A stretch of DNA of 5,796 bases. It comes from Oligoflexales bacterium. Lineage in GTDB: Bacteria > Bdellovibrionota_B > Oligoflexia > Oligoflexales > CACXFL01. The position numbers and the translations under genes are program-made. Where the stretch lies: NCBI GenBank assembly GCA_028282865.1, contig JANQHA010000361.1, positions 1 through 5,796 of the forward strand, in the 5' to 3' direction. Positions 1-5,796 of this stretch are shown here, piece by piece (position 1 is the stretch's first letter; each line of letters begins with the position of its first letter). A model generated the notes under the pieces. It saw only the letters and a list, made by a program, of their open reading frames with translations. It was not told the origin of the DNA and did not search any database.

Positions 1-1064
<1,064 letters not shown>

Positions 1065-1088
1065 GCTTAGCTTGAAGAGTCGTTCAGT

Positions 1089-2657
1089 ATGAAACATCAA
1101 CGCCCAATAAACTCTGGAATACTAGTGGTTGATTACGGGTCACAGTATACATTACTAATTGTTCGCAAGCTTAGAGAAATCGGCACTTACGCAGAAGTGA
1201 TAGGGGGCCGCGCATCAAACCCACCAGCTGGATTTGACTTTCACGGGATCATCCTTTCTGGAGGACCTGATTCCGTCGATTTGGAGGGTGCTAGATCGTT
1301 GGCACCGTGGATAGTAGACTCTAATAAGCCTATCTTAGGCATCTGTTACGGCATGCAGCTATTAGTTTCAGCATTTGGCGGGGAGATACAAAGCGGTGAT
1401 CGCCGTGAATACGGCAAAAGCAAGATGAGCCTAAGCCTGGAAATGAACTCTCGGGCAGCAAACGTATTTTATGGATTAGAGACCGCGCAGCAAGTTTGGA
1501 TGAGTCACGGAGATGATGTAAAACAACTTCCTGAGTGCTTCGAAAGCGTAGGTACAACTGATGGAGATGTCCAGGCTGCTATCGTGCATAAAGAGCTTCC
1601 AATAGTCGGTCTGCAATTTCACCCGGAGGTCCAGCATACATCTTGCGGTAAATCGATACTGGAAAATTTCGTTAAAGATCTGTGTAAGCAAAGCAGCAAT
1701 TGGCAGGCTGACGACATGATGACTTCTACGACTAAATATATCAGAGACACTGTCGGCGAAGGCAAAGTACTGATGGCAGTGTCAGGAGGAGTCGACTCTA
1801 CGGTAGCAGCAGTATTAATGACTAAAGCCTTAGGGCCCGAGCGAGTCACAGCTGTTTTTGTCGACCACGGCCTACTTCGCAAAAACGAGTGTGGCTGGGT
1901 ATCCGACAATCTAAGACTTTTAGGAATAAAAAACCTTCATGTGATAGACGCGAAAGATACCTTTCTTAAAAAGCTCTCTGGTGTAACAGACCCAGAAGCC
2001 AAGCGAAAGATCATTGGTGAAACCTTTATTGAAATCTTTGAAGAGTTTGCTGAGCAGTCGAGTGACTTCACTCACTTAGGCCAAGGGACCCTCTACCCAG
2101 ATGTCATTGAATCGGCTGGTGACGGAGCCGGAGCAAAAGTTATTAAAAGCCACCATAATGTCGGTGGCCTCCCAGAGAAACTCAAATTAAAATTGGTGGA
2201 GCCGTTTCGGTTTTTATTTAAAGACGAAGTTAGAACCCTAGGCCTTGAATTAGGTATCTCAAAAGATCTGGTAAATCGCCACCCTTTCCCTGGGCCAGGG
2301 CTTGCGATCCGAATCCTCGGTGAGGTAAATCAAGAAGACTTAGAGCTCTTGAGGGAAGCCGATCATATTTTTATCGAAGCTCTAAAAGAAAACAATTTAT
2401 ACGATCATACCTGGCAGGCATTTGCAGTTTTACTTCCAATACGAAGTGTCGGTGTTATGGGCGATAACCGTACCTATGAGAAGACCTGCGCACTGAGAGC
2501 TGTAACAGCATCAGACGGCATGACTGCAGGGGTTACCCCTCTTACCATAGAGTTTTTAACTTCGGTCTCGGATCAAATCATCCGTAAGATTCCAGGAGTC
2601 AACCGCGTGGTTTATGACATCTCGACCAAACCACCTGCGACGATTGAGTGGGAATAG
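1089..2657 (+). CDS. guaA: GMP synthase (glutamine-hydrolysing)
   Basis: Converts XMP to GMP using ATP and glutamine, the step after GuaB; cytosolic, a homodimer in the known family. The 522 residues match the usual length of about 510-530. Residues about 10-200 are a class I glutamine amidotransferase with nucleophile Cys86 in GICYGMQ and partners His178 and Glu180 in QFHPEV. Residues about 205-400 are the ATP pyrophosphatase domain with the PP-loop SGGVDS at 232-237 and the TLYPDVIES segment near 335-342. From about 399 comes the C-terminal dimerisation and XMP-binding domain (HPFPGPGLAIR, and the terminal TKPPATIEWE). The ATG is chosen because GAAGAG at 1074-1079 is a modest ribosome binding site 9 bases upstream and the protein then begins close to the conserved ILVVDYGSQY strand. 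It sits 24 bases after the guaB stop. No T-rich intrinsic terminator follows; an inverted-repeat-rich tail does. Confidence 0.98.
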   Translation: MKHQRPINSGILVVDYGSQYTLLIVRKLREIGTYAEVIGGRASNPPAGFDFHGIILSGGPDSVDLEGARSLAPWIVDSNKPILGICYGMQLLVSAFGGEIQSGDRREYGKSKMSLSLEMNSRAANVFYGLETAQQVWMSHGDDVKQLPECFESVGTTDGDVQAAIVHKELPIVGLQFHPEVQHTSCGKSILENFVKDLCKQSSNWQADDMMTSTTKYIRDTVGEGKVLMAVSGGVDSTVAAVLMTKALGPERVTAVFVDHGLLRKNECGWVSDNLRLLGIKNLHVIDAKDTFLKKLSGVTDPEAKRKIIGETFIEIFEEFAEQSSDFTHLGQGTLYPDVIESAGDGAGAKVIKSHHNVGGLPEKLKLKLVEPFRFLFKDEVRTLGLELGISKDLVNRHPFPGPGLAIRILGEVNQEDLELLREADHIFIEALKENNLYDHTWQAFAVLLPIRSVGVMGDNRTYEKTCALRAVTASDGMTAGVTPLTIEFLTSVSDQIIRKIPGVNRVVYDISTKPPATIEWE

Positions 2658-2666
2658 AAGCTTACA

Positions 2667-2750
2667 GTCATCCCCAGCGAGCATAAGTCAGCGTCGGGGA
2701 TCTGCTCTTATGCCAGAGATTCCCAACCTAGCTACGCTGCTGGGAATTAC
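2667..2750. repeat. REP/BIME-like two-hairpin palindromic element
   Basis: Starts 9 bases after the guaA stop. The first hairpin is ATCCCC (2670-2675) with GGGGAT (2696-2701). The second is ATTCCCA (2719-2725) with TGGGAAT (2741-2747), having an inner stem TAGC (2729-2732) with GCTG (2736-2739). The two halves are also mutually complementary: GTCATCCCC (2667-2675) pairs with GGGAATTAC (2742-2750) at 7 of 9 positions, and GGGGATCT (2696-2703) pairs with AGATTCCC (2717-2724) with one G-T wobble. This layout, GTCATCCCC...GGGGATCT...AGATTCCC...GGGAATTAC, is the typical design of dispersed palindromic repeats in many bacterial genomes (seen there as GTCATTCCCGC...GCGGGAAT arms). That it is repeated elsewhere in this genome is inference, since only one copy is in the window. 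The first loop is diverged, suggesting a decayed copy. Such elements after operons can stabilise the 3' end of mRNA. Confidence 0.6.
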
Positions 2751-2764
2751 GGTACGGGCAAACC

Positions 2765-2804
2765 AGTGGATTGTGAACCCTCAGCAAATAGCTGAGAGCC
2801 CACT
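2765..2804 (+). other. Nested hairpin in the guaA downstream region
   Basis: A perfect 6-bp stem CTCAGC (2780-2785) with GCTGAG (2791-2796) closes a 5-base loop. It is enclosed by an outer 5-bp stem AGTGG (2765-2769) with CCACT (2800-2804), with an asymmetric interior loop of 10 and 3 bases. No run of T follows, so it is not a standard intrinsic terminator. It may belong to the 3' untranslated region of guaBA or to a small RNA; the sequence alone does not say which. Confidence 0.45.
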
Positions 2805-2858
2805 ACACACTGAGTCAAAAAGGAGGAACTCACACACAACGCCCCATATGCAGGTTTA

Positions 2859-2877
2859 AGGCCAGAAATATTGGCCT
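2859..2877 (+). other. Short hairpin, AGGCCA/TGGCCT
   Basis: A perfect 6-bp stem AGGCCA (2859-2864) with TGGCCT (2872-2877) around a 7-base AT-rich loop. The bases after it lack a T run, so termination by the intrinsic mechanism is not indicated. It is the last of the hairpins that follow guaA; the next 75 bases are AT-rich and show no comparable structure. Confidence 0.4.
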
Positions 2878-2953
2878 CCGTCACCAAATTTACTAAATAA
2901 TATCAATGTGTTATTCTTACAAAAGGCAGGGGTTTGCTTGGTCAGAAAAAGCT

Positions 2954-2982
2954 TAGACAAATCGCGACTAAGGTTGTTAAAT
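2954..2982 (+). promoter_or_regulatory. Candidate sigma-70 promoter for the glycosyltransferase gene
   Basis: TAGACA at 2954-2959 matches the -35 consensus at 5 of 6 positions. TTAAAT at 2977-2982 matches the -10 consensus at 4 of 6, and the spacer is the ideal 17 bases. Transcription would begin near 2989, leaving a leader of about 23 bases before the TTG start. The position fits a gene that lies 354 bases after guaA and so probably has its own promoter. The match is by eye in AT-rich DNA, where chance hits are common. Confidence 0.4.
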
Positions 2983-3000
2983 CTTTAAACATAGCAGCTT

Positions 3001-3005
3001 AAGGG
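3001..3005 (+). promoter_or_regulatory. Ribosome binding site that fixes a TTG start
   Basis: AAGGG ends 6 bases before TTG at 3012-3014. An in-frame TAA at 3000-3002 excludes any earlier start, and no ATG or GTG lies between, so TTG is the only start giving the conserved N-terminus KILHIDSE. Confidence 0.7.
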
Positions 3006-3011
3006 CATAGA

Positions 3012-4121
3012 TTGAAAATACTCCATATAGATAGTGAGCTCACTTGGAGGGGTGGTCAGAACCAAACCCGCCTGCTCGTCGAAGGACAACTCAACGCTGG
3101 TTTGCAAGTTCATTTAGTCACTCATCCAGGAAGTGCGCTGTCACATATCATGGCAGGAAAACTACCTATACTGGAATTAAAGTTTCGTAGCGGTTTATCC
3201 TACACCGATGCTGGCAAAGAAGTTGCAAACTACTGTCGGGATCAAGGAATTGACTTAATTGATGCCCAGAGTTCAAAGGCTCATAGCCTCGCGCTAGCGA
3301 CCAAAAAACAGTTTAAAGATTTAAAACTCATCGTACATCGACGAGTCGATTATGTTCCCAAATACAACCCAATTAGTTTACTCAAATATAAAAGCAAGCA
3401 CGTCGACCACTACGTCGCGATATCAGAGGCCATCGGATCGATCCTCAGAAAGTACGGAATCCTACCTGACAAGATATCGGTGGTGCACAGTGCTGCAAGT
3501 CCGCTAGACTTCAAATACCCTTCAAAAAAACAGGCAAAGGAACAGGTTGCCAAGCAGCTCTCGATAGACAAAAACAAAATTTGGTTGGGTAATATTTCGG
3601 CGCTCACAGATCAAAAAGACTATCCCACCCTGATCAAATCTCTTAAACTGCTTAAATCTAAATACGGTAACCAGTTTCATGGAATTATCGCAGGTTCTGG
3701 AAAACTTGAGAACCAAATCAAAAGTATGATTAAAAAGTTAGACCTTAATAACGAAGTATCCATGATTGGTTTTAGAGACGATGTCCCTGATATCCTGCAA
3801 AGCTTAGATATCTTAGCTATTCCGTCAAAGTTTGAAGGACTCGGAACAATTATTCTAGATGCTCTGCAAGCAGGGTGTTGTGTGGTAGCTACCGAGGTGG
3901 GAGGAATTCCTGAAATGATCATTCACGGCAAAACTGGACTGCTATCACCAGTGGGAGATGAGCACGCATTCTGCGAGAACTTGCTAAAGGTTATTGAATC
4001 AAAGAGCACACGTCAGCTGCTTGCCACGACGGGAAAATCTTTTATTGAAGAGAAGTTTACCGTGGAGAATATGGTGCAGGGGAATATTGAGATCTATAAG
4101 AAGGTTATGGGGTTGGGGTAA
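3012..4121 (+). CDS. Glycosyltransferase family 4 (GT-B fold)
   Basis: A 369-residue predicted cytosolic enzyme that moves a sugar from a nucleotide-sugar donor to an acceptor. The N-terminal domain starts KILHIDSE-TWRGGQNQ; the Gly-Gly at 14-15 is the loop typical of retaining GT4 enzymes. Residues about 135-160 (HYVAISEAIGSILRKYG, then ISVVHS) mark the hinge into the C-terminal donor-binding Rossmann domain. There ISALTDQKDYPTLI (195-208) holds the basic residue Lys202, GSGK is at 228-231, and IGFRDDVPD at 252-260. PSKFEGLGTIILDALQAG (271-288) is the E-X7-E motif with Glu275, the second Glu being Asp283; VGGIPEMI follows. No signal peptide or membrane segment is seen, and the length is normal for the family. 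Start is TTG, discussed at its ribosome binding site. The next gene is convergent and unrelated, so no pathway partner is visible. A role in lipopolysaccharide or other envelope glycan synthesis is inference; donor and acceptor cannot be read from the sequence. Confidence 0.9.
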   Translation: MKILHIDSELTWRGGQNQTRLLVEGQLNAGLQVHLVTHPGSALSHIMAGKLPILELKFRSGLSYTDAGKEVANYCRDQGIDLIDAQSSKAHSLALATKKQFKDLKLIVHRRVDYVPKYNPISLLKYKSKHVDHYVAISEAIGSILRKYGILPDKISVVHSAASPLDFKYPSKKQAKEQVAKQLSIDKNKIWLGNISALTDQKDYPTLIKSLKLLKSKYGNQFHGIIAGSGKLENQIKSMIKKLDLNNEVSMIGFRDDVPDILQSLDILAIPSKFEGLGTIILDALQAGCCVVATEVGGIPEMIIHGKTGLLSPVGDEHAFCENLLKVIESKSTRQLLATTGKSFIEEKFTVENMVQGNIEIYKKVMGLG

Positions 4122-4126
4122 CTACA

Positions 4127-4159
4127 GTCGGCATTAATTCTAGGATTACCCGACGTTTT
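4127..4159 (+). terminator. Weak candidate intrinsic terminator of the glycosyltransferase gene
   Basis: Five bases after the stop codon, GTCGG (4127-4131) pairs with CCGAC (4150-4154), and an inner stem TAAT (4135-4138) pairs with ATTA (4145-4148) around a 6-base loop. GTTTT (4155-4159) follows. Position and order are right for an intrinsic terminator, but the stem is short and interrupted and the T run is only four. A competing 8-bp hairpin overlaps it (4133-4140 with 4160-4167). Confidence 0.35.
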
Positions 4160-4386
4160 GAATTAATCCGTGAAACATCACCCTATTTCTCCGAAACTGA
4201 GAATATTTTAAGGTATAACTTACGGATTGCCACCAACGCTTTCGATCGGCTACAGCAATTCGCGAGATCAAACCGCTGAAAAGAGTCCAACTTTAGCTAA
4301 ATCACGTTTTAATCTGAAAACTAAGGTAACTGTGGGCTAAGTGAAAAAATGGGAGATATTCCCCGCAGGAATAATTTAATAAGCGT

Positions 4387-4412
4387 CTGATAAGCAGCCC
4401 GTTCATTATCAG
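4387..4412. other. 7-bp palindrome between the convergent genes
   Basis: CTGATAA (4387-4393) is perfectly complementary to TTATCAG (4406-4412) across a 12-base loop. It lies just beyond the ahcY terminator. Neither strand has a T run next to it, so it is not itself an intrinsic terminator; it could be a protein-binding palindrome, an mRNA 3' end stem, or chance. Confidence 0.35.
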
Positions 4413-4423
4413 CAACACACAAC

Positions 4424-4452
4424 AAAAAACCCCGACCATAAAATGATCGGGG
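4424..4452 (-). terminator. Intrinsic terminator of ahcY
   Basis: Read on the - strand, CCCCGA (4452-4447), T, CAT, a TTT loop, ATG, G and TCGGGG (4435-4430) form a continuous 10-bp stem with one U-G wobble, followed by six T (4429-4424). It begins 32 bases after the ahcY stop codon. GC-rich base, tight loop and U tract make this a strong Rho-independent terminator. On the + strand the wobble becomes a C-A mismatch and the bases after the stem are not a T run, so it works mainly for ahcY. Confidence 0.88.
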
Positions 4453-4484
4453 CTTCAATAACTTACAAAAAAGCACTTAAGCAA

Positions 4485-5786
4485 TTAGTACCGATAATGA
4501 TCCGGCTTAAATGGTCCTTCTGCAGGAATTCCTAAGTACTCAGCTTGATCAGCAGATAGCTTAGTAAGCTTAACACCTAACTTATCCAAGTGAAGAGCTG
4601 CAACCTTCTCATCTAGATGTTTAGGTAGAACGTGGACTCCGAGTGGATATTTTTCCGTTTCGTTCCACAGAGCAATTTGAGCCATAACTTGGTTAGTAAA
4701 CGAGTTTGACATCACAAAACTAGGATGGCCAGTAGCGCAACCAAGGTTCACAAGTCGACCGCGTGCAAGAACAATAAGTGATTTGCCATCTGGCAGAATA
4801 AACCGATCTACCTGAGGTTTAATCGAAACCTCAGTTACTTCTTTGTTGTCCTCTAACCACGACATTTTAATTTCAGAGTCGAAGTGACCAATATTGCATA
4901 AGATCGCCTCGTTTTTCATAGCTTTGAAATGATTGTCGTTGATAACATCTTTACATCCGGTAGCTGTAACAAAAATATCACCAACTTTAGCAGCATCGTC
5001 CATGGTAGTTACTTCGTAACCTTCCATAGCAGCTTGAAGAGCACAGATGGGATCGATTTCGGTCACTAGCACCCGAGCGCCGTAGCTTTTTAGTGAATGA
5101 GCACAGCCTTTGCCAACATCACCATATCCGGCAACCACACAGATCTTACCGGCAATCATAACATCGGTAGCACGCTTAATTCCGTCAGCGAGAGATTCGC
5201 GGCAACCATACAAGTTATCAAACTTCGATTTAGTTACCGAGTCGTTGACGTTAATTGCAGGCACTTTCAACTTGCCTTCAGTAAATGCTTGGTAAAGTCG
5301 ATGGACGCCGGTAGTGGTCTCTTCAGAAAGCCCTTTAATCTCACTCAAGTATTGTGGGTACTTGTCATGAACAATCCATGTTAAATCACCACCATCATCC
5401 AAAATCATATTTAGCGGCTTATCGCCAAACATAAGAGTTTGCTCAACGCACCACTCGTACTCTTCCTCAGTTTCACCCTTCCAAGCAAATACCGGAACCC
5501 CAGTAGCTGCGATAGCAGCGGCAGCGTGATCCTGGGTAGAATAAATATTACAACTAGACCAGCGAACTTCGGCACCTAGCTCAGTAAGAGTCTCTATAAG
5601 GACGGCAGTTTGAACCGTCATATGCAAACAGCCAGCAATCCTAGCTCCTTTAAGAGGCTTAGATGCACCATATTCAGCCCTAAGTGCCATCAAACCTGGC
5701 ATTTCCTTTTCGGCAATTTCAATCTCTTTTCGACCCCAATCAGCGAGGCTCATATCAGCCACTTTATAGTCTTGTTGTCCAGTCAC
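4485..5786 (-). CDS. ahcY: S-adenosylhomocysteine hydrolase
   Basis: Cytosolic NAD-dependent enzyme splitting S-adenosylhomocysteine into adenosine and homocysteine, which relieves product inhibition of methyltransferases and feeds methionine recycling. The 433 residues carry the family's substrate residues at the same numbers as the human enzyme: His55 (GCLHMT), Asp131 (LDDGGD), Glu156 (SEETTTG), Lys186 and Asp190 (TKSKFDN). The NAD-binding motif GYGDVGKG is at 220-227, TGCKD at 276-280, and the C-terminus KPDHYRY supplies the Lys and Tyr that reach across to the neighbouring subunit's NAD in known structures. It is the short form: the roughly 40-residue insert found after DDGGD in Pseudomonas-type enzymes is absent. 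Start taken as GTG at 5786-5784, with GAGA 6 bases upstream as a possible ribosome binding site. The frame stays open to the window edge, so a start slightly further upstream cannot be excluded. It is convergent with the glycosyltransferase gene and ends in its own terminator. The promoter and any SAH riboswitch would lie outside. Confidence 0.97.
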   Translation of the reverse strand: MTGQQDYKVADMSLADWGRKEIEIAEKEMPGLMALRAEYGASKPLKGARIAGCLHMTVQTAVLIETLTELGAEVRWSSCNIYSTQDHAAAAIAATGVPVFAWKGETEEEYEWCVEQTLMFGDKPLNMILDDGGDLTWIVHDKYPQYLSEIKGLSEETTTGVHRLYQAFTEGKLKVPAINVNDSVTKSKFDNLYGCRESLADGIKRATDVMIAGKICVVAGYGDVGKGCAHSLKSYGARVLVTEIDPICALQAAMEGYEVTTMDDAAKVGDIFVTATGCKDVINDNHFKAMKNEAILCNIGHFDSEIKMSWLEDNKEVTEVSIKPQVDRFILPDGKSLIVLARGRLVNLGCATGHPSFVMSNSFTNQVMAQIALWNETEKYPLGVHVLPKHLDEKVAALHLDKLGVKLTKLSADQAEYLGIPAEGPFKPDHYRY

Positions 5787-5796
5787 AGTAGTTCTC

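Larger units (their letters stand above)
4122..4423. other. Convergent intergenic region without a supported gene
   Basis: About 300 bases between the ends of two convergent genes. Besides the weak terminator and the palindrome listed separately, it holds a loose inverted repeat CGGATTGC (4223-4230) with GCAATTCG (4255-4262), 8 pairs with one G-T wobble and a 24-base loop. A + strand frame stays open from about 4100 to a TGA at 4277-4279 but has no ATG, GTG or TTG start and no ribosome binding site. I see no tRNA, no transposase trace and no convincing small gene. Confidence 0.6.

Noticed and set aside
2749..2804. Slight resemblance to a GEMM (c-di-GMP) riboswitch (GGGCAAACC) and to a TPP riboswitch (GCTGAGA)
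   Set aside because: Only short fragments match; the remaining conserved blocks of both families (for example the second GGGACGCAAAGCC part, or the GATAATGCCAGCG part) are absent.
2614..2859. 81-codon + strand frame overlapping the end of guaA
   Set aside because: Its ATG lies inside guaA in another frame with no ribosome binding site, and most of the frame is simply a translation of the palindromic element and hairpins.
2851..2885. tRNA-like 3' end (…CACCA after a GC stem)
   Set aside because: No T-arm consensus, anticodon arm or acceptor stem can be assembled around it.
2906..2956. 16-codon frame with an ATG start
   Set aside because: No ribosome binding site, AT-rich intergenic context, no recognisable peptide.
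4485..5786. Plus-strand frames inside ahcY (5097-5384 and 5110-5295)
   Set aside because: Shadow frames antisense to a well-conserved gene, without protein-like features.

Overview
The window carries ordinary bacterial housekeeping genes. The start is the 3' part of guaB (IMP dehydrogenase), followed 24 bases later on the same strand by a complete guaA (GMP synthase). A family-4 glycosyltransferase gene, also on the + strand, comes next. A complete ahcY (S-adenosylhomocysteine hydrolase) lies on the - strand and runs almost to the window's right edge. The guaB-guaA pairing, AGGA-type ribosome binding sites, TTG/GTG starts and an intrinsic terminator all fit a bacterium. The protein sequences look broadly proteobacterial, but I cannot place the organism more finely from sequence alone.

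Layout: 1-1064 guaB (5' truncated by the window); 1089-2657 guaA; 2658-3011 a gene-free stretch rich in inverted repeats, including a two-hairpin REP/BIME-like palindromic element at 2667-2750, two further hairpins, and a candidate promoter plus ribosome binding site for the next gene; 3012-4121 glycosyltransferase with a TTG start; 4122-4484 a convergent intergenic region with a weak hairpin behind the glycosyltransferase, an isolated palindrome, and a strong intrinsic terminator for ahcY; 4485-5786 ahcY on the - strand.

Function: GuaB and GuaA are the two consecutive steps IMP to XMP to GMP, almost certainly co-transcribed. AhcY removes S-adenosylhomocysteine left by methyltransferases and feeds homocysteine and adenosine back to the methionine and purine pools. 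The glycosyltransferase probably acts in cell-envelope glycan synthesis, but nothing in the neighbourhood fixes its substrate and its placement between the two housekeeping loci looks incidental.

I found no mobile element with a transposase, no CRISPR array, no tRNA or rRNA, and no convincing new multi-gene system. The parts most worth a second look are the structured non-coding segment after guaA and the competing hairpins after the glycosyltransferase gene.
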